Assembly: GCA_037043235.1 (NCBI GenBank)
Contig: JAWRVZ010000110.1
Span: forward strand, 1,771,501 to 1,835,500
Length of the DNA stretch: 64,000 nt
Source: Rhodeus uyekii
Lineage: Eukaryota > Chordata > Actinopteri > Cypriniformes > Acheilognathidae
Reading direction: 5' to 3'
The notes beneath the pieces are model-generated. The model searched no databases. It worked only from the letters and a program-made list of their open reading frames with translations, and had not been told where the DNA came from. This document shows, piece by piece, positions 1 to 13,219 of the stretch; the first letter of the stretch is position 1, and each line of letters starts with the position of its first letter. The translations under genes were made by a program, and so were the position numbers.

Positions 1-215
1 TGCTTGTTGCAGTACAGTGTCCCCGTCACTATACTGGGGCATTAGGACCCACACAGACCGCAGGGTGAGCACCCCCTGCTGGCCTCCTAACACCACTTCC
101 AGCAGCAACCTAGTTTTTTCCCAGGAGGTCTCCCATCCAGGTACTGACCAGGCTCAACCCTGCTTAGCTTCAGTGGGCAACCAGTCTTAAGCTACAGGGT
201 GATATGGCTGCATAA
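1..215 (-). mobile_element. 5S rRNA-derived SINE (SINE3-like), truncated by the window edge
   Basis: Read on the minus strand from about 215 downwards, the sequence starts GCCATATCACCCTG, then has GAAGCTAAGCAGGGTTGAGCC and GTCAGTACCTGGATGGGAGACC. These match the 5' end and the internal promoter half of vertebrate 5S rRNA. A non-5S tail follows (GGTCCTAATGCCCCAGTATAGTG) of the kind I know from cyprinid SINE3 elements. The central 5S part is diverged, so this is a SINE and not a functional 5S gene. The 3' end lies beyond position 1. Confidence 0.8.
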
Positions 216-1335
216 CTAAATAAATGAGTACAATCAAGGCATGAGTTCATCCATTAGATATAAAAAGACAACAAAACGGCATTAAATTCCTTGTTAACCT
301 TGTTTGAGCCATGGCAACTCGTAAAAAGCACAGTGCTATATGAACAGCTATATTAAGGACAAATAGGGACTTTAAACAGCAGCTGCTGATGAATCGGCAA
401 TGACGCTCTATTGTGCATGCTTGACTTTAACGGCTACTTTTTGACATTCTATTGTAACCGGGGAGGTTTGCCGTAATCGTTAATACATGACAGATTAGAT
501 AAGTAATTGCTATAGTTTATGGTTATGTGGAATTTTAATTGTATCCCTATGTAATGCCAAAAGTAACACTCTTCTTGTTTTTGTTTTTAAATGACTTTTG
601 TTAAATGATTAAATGCTTTTTACTGCTGCTTAGTGATTCTTTGACTACGGCAGTTTTACGCTTTACTTCCGGTCAGGGGGTCCAGTTGGGACTGACTGCA
701 TTATTCTAGAGTGGTGTAAAAAATCACTATAATCCAAATACTTGCGCTGCCGTCTCGTCATTTTGAGGAAGGAGAGCCCCGCAATGCTTTCTTTTCAGAT
801 GCTCTTCCATAGTTGTAGTGCTATGGTAGGCCTATGTCATATCAGTTTTACAGAGCATGCAGAGCACCATTTTATTCCGTTTTTGTTTACAAAATATCAA
901 CACTATATTGGGCTCGATATTTTTGTAATAATGACTGATTTTCCTTGCTGACATGCCTTGGAACATAAACAGTGCAACAAATTGACGCATTCCACTCAAA
1001 TCGACTAGTTTGCGTATTCTATGTAATCGATTACGAAGACGCGTCATTCCAGCCCTAGATTAAAACAAATGACAAAGCCAATCCATTTTTTTTCAAAATT
1101 TAATAGCTTGCACCTATAAATCAATAAGACCAGAAATGTGAATTAAGAAAGTAAATGCTGTCAGTTCTGATTTGATGTTGACTAAGGGTTTCGTTTTGCT
1201 TGCCTGGGTCAAAGTAACTACACACGAATGCACGTACGCACCAGCCCAGCTGTGACAGAGTCCCTGATTTAGGCAAGTAAGAGGAACGAGGCCATGCTGG
1301 TGCAGTAATAGCCTGGCCTCTGTAGTAGTGGAAGA

Positions 1336-1336
1336 G

Positions 1337-1374
<38 letters not shown>
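1336..1374. repeat. (AG)n microsatellite
   Basis: About 39 bp of near-perfect GA dinucleotides, introduced by GAGAGCGAGAG. Confidence 0.95.
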
Positions 1375-1380
<6 letters not shown>

Positions 1381-3232
1381 AGGCTGTATAAGTCGTTAGT
1401 CTCCACCTCCAGTCAGCTGATAGATTTGTAGAAATCATCCAGCCACTATGAGGAACTCAGCTAAGCCTTTAGGAGCTTTTGCATTAATAATGACACACAC
1501 ATGTTTGAAAGATGTGCATGCCGTGCATAAGTCCTCATATAGTGCCTCTTGCTTTCCCTGTTCTGACAAACACGCATCTATTTTAATATAGACCGTCACA
1601 TTATTTCCTCACAACACAGATTCGCTCTGTCGTTCTATTTTTTTCCTCACTCTCTTCTACTATCACTCGTTGCACCAGGCTAAAAATATCCACCCCAGTT
1701 CTGGACATCCCAGATGCTGACATCACTAGTGGGACTGTGTGCAGGATTTGCATGGGATGATTGAGAAGAGAATGAGAGCATGAGAGAGGGGAGGGATGGT
1801 GAGCGATCGGGCCACAGAAATAGGACTGCAAGCTAACATACTGCATGCAGTGAAGATTCTGCATTGACCCCCATTTAAAGCAGCGTTCTTTTATAGTCTG
1901 TCCTATATAGCGATATTTGACCTTTCTGTAAAAAAAACGGTCTCCATTTTGTTCCAGGCCTGAAGGTAACTGTGCACAACCCTCCATGTTACTATTGTAT
2001 GAATGTATCTTCAGGACCTTTTTATTCAGTTAATGTGCTAGTAGTGTTGGCTACGGAGTATGGCAATGCTTCTTGCCTTATGATGAAAGTGGGTCAGCAG
2101 AGAGTCTGGGCCTAGTCTGAGGGGACCACACAGCACTCATCTCTATCCCCTTCCTCACTTTTCGGTTACACTGGACCACTATACACTTTTGCAGTGTGTC
2201 CGCTGTCAGGCCAAAAGCGTCTGTGCTTGTACATGCCAGGGCCAGTCGCATTTCCACTATCACTTTTTGGGTTTTAACGGGCATCATTGTGGGCTTTTTC
2301 AAGGGCAATGGCCAAGGTCTTCTGTCCCGCCAAATAACTTGGTCCTAAACGGGCCAACTGGGGCTTGAGGAGTGGTCATGTACCATAAAGACCATCACCG
2401 CTGCTCAATTCCCATGTTATATACATTATCAGGCGACCAGCTAATCTCAACATTTAAGACTTCTTTGTGATCCGGTGTGGATCACTGTATGAAGCAGAAA
2501 TATATTTATATGCAGTGCTAAAGGCTACTTATGTTAACACTGCGATAATAATGTTACGGAAAAATAACAGAGACTGCTTGAATAAAAAATGTTTACGGAA
2601 AATAACAGAAGAATTGCTTGAAGAACGTACACAAATCATATATAATTATAATTGTGTATTTATTTGGTTTAAATATTTTATCCGTCTCTTCCCTGTGCCT
2701 TTAATACTGGACTAATGCATCTGCATGAGTCGTGCCCTCTGGTTAACTCGTATAACTCATTACTCCTGTTTTCTTCTTGTGAGCTCCCTCTGTTGCTTTG
2801 AAAGGATAACAGGACAGTGAGAGGGAAGAGAGATCACTCAAACCTCCTCAGATCACATAATTTCATGGAAAATTAATAATACCTCATTCTTTCAAAAGAA
2901 CTGTGAGGGAAAAATATATTTTGTCATTATTTTTCGAAATGTGTAGGCCTGAATGGAAGCAGGTGCAAACGAATAGGCATGCGTTCTCTTTTTATGTGAA
3001 ATGTTAAATACCAGCATGATCGTTGTGCACTCCTGACACAAATTAATAAATTATTGTCACGGTTGCATTTTTTGGTCAAATATCAATGCTTTAAATAAAG
3101 ACCAAACGTTCGCTTCTGTCATGCCCATTTTTCGATCAAGCTAGTTTACAGTCAGCTGGTGAAATGGTGTGGATGTGGGACATTCTATGGAAGCGTGTTA
3201 AAGGCAAGTTTTAGGGGAACGCTGCGGGGCTA

Positions 3233-3352
3233 GTGGCCCAACAGTGGAAACGCAACTTGATATTGGCCTAGGTGCTTGAGGTTTGAGGCTATTGGCCTCG
3301 CCCAGCACGTTGTCAGCCCTGGCTGACACTGGCCCGACAGTGGAAAAGCAGC
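3233..3352. repeat. Dispersed repeat fragment also present inverted at about 37.13-37.23 kb
   Basis: The stretch holding CAGTGGAAACGCAACTTG, GAGGCTATTGGCC and GACACTGGCCCGACAGTGG reads almost colinearly with the reverse complement of about 37,125-37,230. Two diverged copies of an unnamed interspersed element are therefore present. Ends were not resolved here. Confidence 0.6.
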
Positions 3353-5039
3353 TATTGCTGAGAATCAGGGCCAAGATTCTTTCATCATATTATGAAGCTC
3401 AAAGTTTGTTTAACAGAGCTATGTGTTCCCATTGCTGTAGATAGATTCACTGGATTGTAAGCCAGTGTTTTGGTATTTAGAAAAGAGATTGAAAAAATTA
3501 AACTCTGGTTGAACACTCTTAGGTTTTTGTCTGGTTTCATCAAACTATCCTTAATACAATGAGGTTCATACTACGGTGTATACTATATTTTACTTACTAT
3601 GTTTGCATGGTATATTTTGCATTTTTCTTTAAGGCTAATCAAATGTAAGCACATTTGTGACTGACCATGTTAACTCCTTTTGAAGAAGATCATATTTCCT
3701 TGCATTAAATATTTTGCTTCCATTAAAGCCCAAAAGATTCTTTAGAACATTCTCAGATTGTGCTGTGATAACGGATGATTTCTGGAGTCATTAAAGCAAA
3801 AGGACAACATACCAAAACTATAAGACTCCTTATAATTTTGGTATGTCCTTGTGTGTACACACACACACACACTGCCTGGTCCAAAAATAATAATTCTTGC
3901 GGTCTGGATTTAAACAGTCAGATGCTTAAGAGTCTGTGATTGGATCATTATCGCAGTGATTATTATGTTTATACTATGTTATGTGTTCAGAAACAGTGTA
4001 TCTTTTAATTTCTTAAACAACCATGTAGCAAGACAAATCTTAGACAAATCAATATTCCAAATTGACAATTTCAAGAGATTCATCAGGCTGAAATTGTGAA
4101 AGAATGTCTGGGAAGGAGCACAAAGAATCATTTTCACACACAAATTTACACCAGTTCAGACTCCAGACCTCAAATTATTTCCTGTAGAGTTGATTCTTGC
4201 ATTGTCAATACATGATCTTGACCAAAAATGAATACACCTTTTGATAGAAATAACATAAACATTTTCAGTTGTGGCCTTCCATTACAGTGCACCTCTTTAG
4301 ATGGGACAATTTATTTATTACTTATTTGTTGTCCAAAACTTTATGCAGCCATGTTTTCATCCAACAAAAGCTCCTCTTTTTTTCTGTTCAAAACATCTGT
4401 TCATTAACTGTTATTTTTGTTTCTATATTCTCTTTTTTCACTCTTTTTGAACTGTTTCTAGAAAAGTATTTAATGATCAAGATTATCTGTGAAAGACGTT
4501 CAATTACTTGAATATTTATTAACTGCATAACATATTTATTGTATACTTAGTCACGTTGTGTTTTGTGATCTGATTGCTATCCATTTGGGTATGCACATGT
4601 ACACCTGTGTCTCGGCAATATAAATCCAGCCTACTCTCCCTGTGCTAAATGCATATATTACACACATTACATTCTGTGACGCTGCTATTGTTAAACAGCA
4701 AAAATGTTCAGATGAATCCTTCCTTTCCTATATGACAATGAATTATGCAGTTGCGCGCCATATATGCGTGTCGTCCATGACTGCTTGCTCATGTCTAGTT
4801 ATGTTTTGAAAGAGTAAAATTTACATATGTGGCCTGACTCAAATATTTATTTGAGGGCATTTGGTCTTTTAACGGTCAGATACTTTATGATTTCTACTAC
4901 TCCATCCCCAGACTCTCTTCAGAGGCTGGCCTGCTTTTGGCAAGGGCTACTCTTACCTCGGCTAAATTTGGAATCCAGTGGCACAGCATCTGCCTCAGAG
5001 ACAGATAACTCAGAAAATCAGGATCAGAGGTTTTGATAC

Positions 5040-5060
5040 CCCCCCCCCCCCCCCGCCCCC
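5040..5060. repeat. Poly-C tract
   Basis: Sixteen-odd cytosines interrupted by one G. Prone to slippage and assembly error. Confidence 0.9.
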
Positions 5061-5099
5061 TTTTAAATGTGGCTGTATGATGGGAGATTTTATATTGAG

Positions 5100-5720
5100 A
5101 CTTTCGCATAAATGTTTTCATATAATAAAAATTTCACTTCACCTCATTTCTCAAAGATTCTGAAAATGGTTCGTTGGAAGATTCAGTCTCTCTAAACCCC
5201 TGCTTTTTCGCAAGCCTGTACTGCTCTGATTGGTCAGATGGCCCAGTCTGTTGTGATTGGTCTACTGCTTACAGCAAGTGTCAGAATTTCAGCTCCGGAA
5301 GCTTCCTCAGCACTTGCTTATACAATGATACGAACAGTAACAATGGCGTTTTTTCCCATATCAATTAGAGCGTTAGTCCTTATCCTTTTAAAGTGCATGC
5401 AGAGTTAAAGATTCGGAGCTCAGGAAACAGTGTCTCCTTGAATGACAACATGAACGAAACTCTTCCAGGCCTCAGCTACAACTACAGTGTTTGAGGCCGG
5501 GTCATAGTTGTTCGTAGGCAACCAAGTGAAGGCCACAGGCTGCCATTTTTTTACATTTGCATTTGTAAGTATGTAACAGGAAGTGATACTGGAATTGCTG
5601 ACGACTTTTTGTTGAGTAAAGAATTGTCAGAACAACGTTTCAGCAGTAAAGAATCTGTTTATTTTAAGAAACAATCACTTTATTTTCTTTGCAGACCTTT
5701 TATATGCATAAACGGCTATA
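5100..5720. repeat. Diverged MITE-like repeat, same family as the one in the last tmem134 intron
   Basis: The core GCTCTGATTGGTCAG...CCAGT.TGTTGTGATTGGTC at about 5,220-5,265 recurs at about 36,748-36,785. An AT-rich flank with 'aaatgttttcat' is shared just upstream. Boundaries are approximate. No coding capacity. Confidence 0.5.
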
Positions 5721-8700
5721 TTAAAAAAAAAGTTAATATTTGAAAAAAACATATTAGGGTCACTTTAGTTAAATATAATTTTTTTCTCCTTAATATTCAC
5801 CCTTAAAAAAAGAGTAACTTTAAATTTTAACCTTTACAGAATTCCAAAATGATGTTTACATTGTCTACTACATGTGTAGTTCTTTCACAATATCAGATAA
5901 TCATAAATGTGGGTTATTCAGGGGGTGAAACCCTGCTTTGCCGCAAGCTAGCTAGACCCGTCAATAGCATAACATAGACTGCCATTGATTGTAGCTGATG
6001 GTGACCTTGGCTGATAAACAAACAATAAACATGCAAATAAATAAAAAGACTTGATATTTTGGTCCAGTATTTCACATCTATATTACGTAGCATGTTTGAT
6101 TGAAGTTAAAAGTTAGGGTTAATTTTCCAAATATAAAATGCTTATATAAATTTCATAGTGCTTGATGCTTTACGAAGATTTGCAGAATGAAAGTGTGTCA
6201 GTGGAAACTGTGGAGTTTAGTGGCCTATAGTCTGTATGTTCTCATCTGAGGCAATGCTAGGCTAGGCTAGGCTAGCTGCAGCATTACATTAACCCTGCTA
6301 GCCTAACGCTCACAATATCTCTGCGTCACATCATCACACTTTATCATTTGTTTAATGAAGAATAAAAAAGTATTCAGCCCAGAACACATGTGACCCTCGG
6401 CCTGTGGTTTATAAAGTGTAAATGAGAAACAGAATATAGAAGAGTAGCTCTGAGGTACTCTTTTGTTGTTTGTTGTTTATCGGTACTGTAATAAAAGCAT
6501 ACTGTGAGCTATATTGAGTAAGATGCCCAGCATTTTCTTTAAAGATGAAAAGGAATTTTAATGACATTGGTTGTACTGATGTATGTTACAGAATGAAAGC
6601 ATACTTTTCACATATGCTACATACTGAGTTTCTTTCAAATGTTGCATGATTTTACAGTGAATCTGACATTCTGCTTAGTACACTGTATAAACTTTTTTTT
6701 CCAGAAAAAGTAATGCTACAATAAAAACCCTTTAATTTGTTATCTGCGAGTTTTGTGAAAAACTGTAAACATTGCATTTTATGTAAATCTACTGTAAAAC
6801 ATTGTTAATGTATGACTTTTGCAAGTAAACAATGAAAATACTGTATAAAAACAGTAAAAGGACATTCCCTGGATTCCTTGTTTGATCTCATATGATTATA
6901 TTTTGTATAAATGATTTTGTTTCTTATCATTTTTGCTATTAGCAATGTACATTTAGGGTGTTTTGTTACATTTTCTGTTATTTAGTTCATATCATTTAAG
7001 TGTTGTATGCTACTCTGATGGCATTTTGACTATGTGTGTATGACTGTGCACCGTCTACACATGAGTATTGGCCATGTTTCCTGGACAGGACACTTATGAA
7101 GTCTGATTGATCATGTGGTTTTCTATTGTACCGCTGATGTTATTATCTGTACTTTTTATGGGTGAAAATCTGTTTTGCTAGTTCAAGTATAGGTATTATT
7201 ACATTGTATCACTAACATATGGTTGTAAGCTATAAAATATACAGATACCAATATCCATCCCAACATTATCAAAACTTATTTAATGGTAAATTCTTGTCAA
7301 CCACAGCTGCCTTTTTTACCGTAAATTTCACAGGAACTTTCATACAAGTCTGGAGTTTTACAAAATGTATTCACTTACTATTTGAGACCTCATTATTCCC
7401 ATATATTTGAAACTTAACTTGGCCAAGTACCCTAATAAAGCTGGGTCTAAAATTCAAAGGCTAAACTGATTGTTTTTTAAAGTGGAATGTTATTTTGCTT
7501 TTGCCCACTCTATAATGAAATTGTTCTAGCAACCTCTGACAAGTTTCCTGCTTTGCATTTGACTGCCAGTGCCAGCTGTATGTTTTCAAGATGTTTTCAG
7601 TGTCACTGAGACATGCATTTGTGGTGCATTCTGATGTGGCTGCACATAAACAAAGCTTAAGTCTGTCCAACAACCTGTTTTAGTTCTGCCAGTCATTCTG
7701 GTGACCCTAATCCATTACCTACCTATCAGTAAGAGAGCGAGAAAGAGAGAGAGAGTGTGTGTGCGTGTGTGGATATGTGTCTTATGGGTGGAGCTGAACT
7801 AGTTTGAAGCTGCTGGGCTGCCATATGGGACGTGATGTAATTTGTGGGCGTGCTGAATGTGTGGGAGAGGGTGACTGTCATACTATACTGATTGATGTAC
7901 AGAGATGTCAGTGTATTTTTAGATTTAATATGTAAAGCCATTTTAATACGTGGTTCCCTGTCTTTTTTTGCTGGAAGTTAATGTAGAATGTTAATGGAAA
8001 GTTTAGTATGTTAATGTAAAATGCTAATTGAAAGATAGAATGTTTATGGAAAGTTTGTATTGAGAAAAACTGGGGGAAAAATAGTGATTTGCAGTTTCAG
8101 CCATTTGCAGAAAGATTTTGATTTGCACTTGGCTCTTGATCTGTGCCTCAACTATTCCAGGCCTTCCCAGAGTGAACAGCACCAGCACAAGTGGAGAGCA
8201 TGGCCTATACAATGGGGCTCCCAGGGTAGTGCTGGCCACATTTGGTGTGTACAAGCAAACACTTTTTTTTCTGGTTTGTTGTCATGGAGACAGATCTTTT
8301 GTGTCCTCTTCCACAAAAAATGAGGTCACCTCTCGTTCAGTGGGCAGCTGTGAGGATTTAGGTAAAGGCTCTCTCGCTCTTTCTTTCTTTGTTTCTTTGT
8401 ACTTTAAGATGTAGTGCTAACAAAGTACAAGATGTACCTGGGATGAGCAACAATCTTATAACCATGGAATTGTGGTGTATTATTGCATTGTTTAGATAAA
8501 CAGAATCCATTATATTTTCAATTTGAAAATCATCAGTCATTGTCAGTTGTTGAACATTTTTATCACATTTGCAGACTCACTTATCCATACATCTGGTTTT
8601 CCATGGAATCTTGAGGTTTCGTATCACGTTTCTGCACTGTTGAACCATTTAGGAAGGCGACCCCTACTTTTAAATGTGTTTTCTTGCCATTTATTAATCA

Positions 8701-10825
8701 AAGTGAGGTTTATTCTCAAAATTATCAAGCCTTAAAATATACAAGACCACAAGCATGTGTATTACATATCAAATAGGTAACAAATCTGTGTACTCATTCA
8801 CTCGCTCACTCACTCATTCACATGTTTAAATCATAGAACACCAAAAAGATTAGACGGGACCAAGCCTCCATCTTTTCTCAGTGTTGTAGTAGTACCCCCG
8901 AATTGATTTAATGTGTTCATGTGCCAATTTGGCTAGAAAATGTGCCTTATCATCTCATGTTGTATTTAATAATACAGTAATTCAGGAAAAGCAGGATGCA
9001 GATGAAATACTATTGTTTGGATAGCATTTGTTTGCTTTTCAAAATGTGTTGAATATTCAAGACAGAGTGACACAGCCTTAGAAGAATGAAAGTTACGAGA
9101 TAAAACAATACATTTAGGTTAGAAAACATTGTACTGCTCTCTTTTTTTTCCTCCATTTGGTTTTGAACATTTTGGATTCCTGCCTCCACCTAGTGTTGCC
9201 TCAGTCAAACTTCTAGCCTTGTGATGAGGACATCTCTCACAGTCTGATAGAGAAGATAAATATAACCATCTTTTCCCCATTGTTGTAAAGAACAATGTCC
9301 TTTCATCATTTTTAATATCACAGTTAATATCAGTAGGGTTTTATTTATCTTTTACCATTTAAAAGGACGGCCCATAGTGAGGAACAGAATGGTTGACAAA
9401 AGCATTCTTCTCATTGTTTATTTTGGTAGTAGTATTCCCGTTAAGTGGACTTCATGGGATTCAGACATTTTAAGTGATGTTCCAGATGGTAGGATGAGTA
9501 TAGTTTCAATCTGAAGGGCACTGCAAATAGCATTGGGAATACATTCACATGGGTAAATAATTTCACAGGAAGTAGAGTTGCGAGTCTAGCACTTTTAGCC
9601 AGCTTGATTCACCTCAAGAGTGGTTTCACAAGAGTCTCTTATTAAATTTAGAGGGTTTTATGTAGCACAAATTATCTTATCTTAAATGTATAACATTAAA
9701 CTTTCTACAAATTTACATTGATCTATACACTTGTGCAGTGAACACTGCGTAGGCTCTCTGTGAATTGGATGGCGCCTTACAGTGATGAGCTCATGCATAT
9801 CTTTAAAAAACAAAGCATGAAAAATCCATCCACCCCTTTTTAATATAAAATATACTTGATAGCGGTCTGTTGCCCAGGTACATCAGTCCACAATAAATTA
9901 ATTGTCATAACTTTTCTTATCAGTTTTGCTTAAATTAAGTGAACCGTAACATATTTCAGACAGTGAAGCCTGTATGTGTCTACTGTTTGTTTGCTATTTT
10001 CATTGACTATTGTTAAATGTTTGCAGCAAGTATCCTTGTGCTATATTCTTAATTTTAGAAGTTATGATCCATAGATTGTAAGACCTCTTTTTCTTCCCTC
10101 CTTCCTGTCAAGTACTTGCTTATGCCCAGTAGAATGACGTCACCTCAGATTCAATGCTGTATTTTAGAGTGAATAATGTGACACTATTTAAGCCCTTTCC
10201 GAACATTTTTCAGTTATATTAAACATTTTTCATTATATTAAACCCTAAGTTCTGTAAAGGTTAACTTTGTTTTAATTTGTTTGGGGTCCCAGAGACCCCA
10301 CTGCTGTAGGCATAATCTACTTGCATTAATAATAATGCTTTAATTTATATTAGTGCTTTTATTCATGTTTTATATATGGGGTCTCTCTCGCTCTCTCTCT
10401 GTTTGTTTGAATAAAGTTTAAATTGTTTAAAATCAGTTTTAATAAGATCAACATAAGCCATAAAGTAGCATCTTTTAACACTATGATGTTAAGTTTTTTT
10501 TAAACTATTTAAACCATCTTGGAGTCTATCAGATCCCAAACAGAACATGAGGATTAATGCTGGTTTTGTATAAAGTGCAGGTTTCTTTGAAGGACGAGCT
10601 GTTTGTTTGTTCTATTCATAGTCCTATTTGTGATCATAGATGTCATAACTGTCTGTTTCCCATGACTATTGATGATGGCCAGGCAGGAACAGATGGAATC
10701 GGTTGACTTCTCTGCATTTTTCTGCTCTGTGATTTAAAGAGAAAATCTACAGAATAGTTTTAAACATGGTAACATGTTTTAGTATTCCACTTATAGACAG
10801 GTAAAAACTGTTTTTAAAGAAGTCT

Positions 10826-11280
10826 CTCATCCTTACCAGAGCAGCATTTGATCAAAAATACATAAAAAGATTACATTTTAAAACATCGGTTTGTTGTTTA
10901 TAAAACAACATTTGTTGTTTATACTATATTTTAAAATTTCATTTATTTCTGTGACCAAGGCTGAATTTTAAGCATCATTATTCCAGTCTTCAGTATCACA
11001 TGATCTTTCAGAAATCATTCTAAAATGTTGTTTTGCTGTTCGAGAAACATTTCTTATAATTAACATTGTTGAAAACAGTTGTGCGCATAATTTTGTGGAA
11101 ATTTTTCCCCGTGGGATTGTTTGATGAATAGATATTTTTTTTGGAACATTATAAATATCTTTACCATTACTTTTGATCAATTTTAATGCAGCCTTGCTGA
11201 ATATAATAGTCGTATTTCATTTAAAAAATAAATCTTGAACGCTTCTATATAGACTCCATATATAATCAATATATTCTACT
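10826..11280. repeat. Dispersed AT-rich teleost repeat (copy 1)
   Basis: Contains CCAGTCTTCAGTATCACATGATC, TTCAGAAATCATTCTAAAATG and GCAGCCTTGCTGAATA in the same order as at 40.53-40.84 kb. It is a common non-coding teleost interspersed family. I recognise the sequence but cannot name its class. Confidence 0.65.
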
Positions 11281-11854
11281 CCATATTAATATACTACTCC
11301 TAGAGTAAGAGCTGATATGTGTGTGTATATATATAATAGGGGTTATTTACCTAAATGGCCTTGAGCAGGTTTTGCTTAGTCTTGCAGCCAACGTACTCTC
11401 CTCAGTTTTTCATTAACAAGATTGAGTGTGAAGCACAAGAGCAGGAATGGAGACAGGAAGAACAGGAGGGTGGGTGCTGGATAGAGAGAGAGAAATCCTG
11501 GAGTAGCACACATCTGAGGAACAAGAGAGAGAAACTGGGATGCGTTACCATAACAACAAATTCAGCAGGCCACCTACTAGCTTGTGTGTGTGAGAGACAG
11601 GATATGGTAGAGCATGCAGATGTGTGTGTGTGTGCGTGCGTGTGTGTGCGCGCCATTGAGCAGTGCTGGAGGAGAATATTTAAAAAAAGGCGTGCATGAA
11701 GCTTGCTTGTGATTGGTCACACCTCTCCTGTCTTTGTGTTGAGTGGAGCATGTTGGGTAGGTGTCCATCGTCAGAGCCGCCTTTTCTGATGGCTGCAGCA
11801 CAGGAGTCGAGGGAGGGGTCTCTCTGCACCTCCCTCCATCCTGCTCTCTTTCTT

Positions 11855-11880
11855 TTTTTCTCTCTCTCTCTCTCTCTCAC
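11855..11880. repeat. (TC)n microsatellite
   Basis: A short CT run inside a pyrimidine-rich stretch, followed by CACATCC repeats. Confidence 0.8.
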
Positions 11881-12118
11881 ATCCTCACATCCACTCTCCT
11901 CCCTCTACTAAAGTAAAAACAATAAAATTCATAATGGAGAGCAAGTGAATTTAGCTTTAGCATGCTAATACCTCACAAAAACAATACAAGCCTCCCATAC
12001 AGCCATTAATGCTTTGTAAGTCAATGAGAGGGTTTTAGCAGCACGTTGCTGTCTGTACACACTCTGCATTAACAGTAAGAAATGCAGGCTGGGATCTGAG
12101 TGATGGTCCTTTGCCTGC

Positions 12119-12121
<3 letters not shown>

Positions 12122-12160
<39 letters not shown>
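12122..12160. repeat. (CA)n microsatellite
   Basis: A CA run of about 38 bp followed by a few CACC units. It reads as (GT)n on the minus strand. Confidence 0.95.
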
Positions 12161-12161
<1 letters not shown>

Positions 12162-13219
12162 ACCCACCAGGAGAGCAGCCGCTCTGTGTGGATGATGTCA
12201 TCCTATCTGCATCCTGCAGTGTTAGCAGCGCAGCATCAGACCCTTTGTTGCCCTTCATGCTAGACTCGGACCAGTTTTATGGTTTCTTTTAGCATGGTGA
12301 GCTAAGTAGTGAAGCATAACGTAATCTTTAAAGGTTTAAGGAGTTGTTCAGGATTACAGTTTAACCTTACAATTTTCTTTAGATATTTTTTGTCTTCTTT
12401 CAAAGCACATGAACAGACACTTAATCAGTGTTTCTTTTGCTGCTTATCAGTTTGGACATCATCTCCAAGAAATAAAAATTGCTAAAGTGTGCAATTTATG
12501 ATTTGTTTTATAAACAATGATTTAGAACTTTGCTTTATAATTCTCATCTCATCCTCTTCATTGTCCGAATTGAAAATAATTTCAATATGAAAACTATAAT
12601 TGATCCATAGTTTTAATTTTGCCTAGCCAGCCATGGTGTGGATAATGCTGACTCAGTCCTCACTATTAAATAGTGTTTGTAACTTTTATACAGGGAATAC
12701 TGGGGTTTCATTTTAGTTTTCATGAAAAAGTATAAACGTGAAGTATAATCTGTATTATGTGATATAACATGTTTGATTGCTCTGAGCTGTGTTTCTAGTA
12801 AATCCAATATGCATGGGTGCTCTTTTGGGATCAATATTGATGCATGGCCTGGGGTCTTTCTGCCTACGCAGGCAGAGGGGCTTATCGCTGAGTCGTCAGT
12901 ATAAGGTCACATTTAGCAACACGTGATCACGCACCCCGGATGACCCTCATACTACTGTTGTGACTGTGTAGCATCTCAATCTCCTCCAAGCCCGTCCTCC
13001 TGGCCTCAAACTCCTCTTTTCTACACTCTCTCCATCTTAACAGGTCCCACATTAAAAGGAGACATCTTGAACTCATAATTATCCTTACTGGTTTTTATTT
13101 TGTTGCTTGCTTGTTTGGTAACCGATTGGTACTAAAATGTCACCTTTATAATGCAACACAAACATGTTCTAGTAAAGAAGAACTGAAAATTTTTTTTGTC
13201 TCTCTCTCTCTCTCTCTAG

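Larger units (their letters stand above)
216..13219 (+). other. Probable first intron (or upstream region) of stox2; no exon recognised
   Basis: Thirteen kilobases without a credible exon. Open frames here are short, lie in low-complexity DNA and resemble no protein I know. The next recognisable coding sequence, at 13,220, begins with an acceptor in the middle of a codon, so an upstream stox2 exon must exist. I could not find the expected short basic N-terminal exon here, and it may lie left of the window. Contents I can name are microsatellites, dispersed repeats near 3.2, 5.2 and 10.8-11.3 kb, and AT-rich unique-looking sequence. Confidence 0.5.

Noticed and set aside
1..215. Functional 5S rRNA gene
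   Set aside because: The 5S middle is diverged, and the 3' part is replaced by an unrelated SINE tail.
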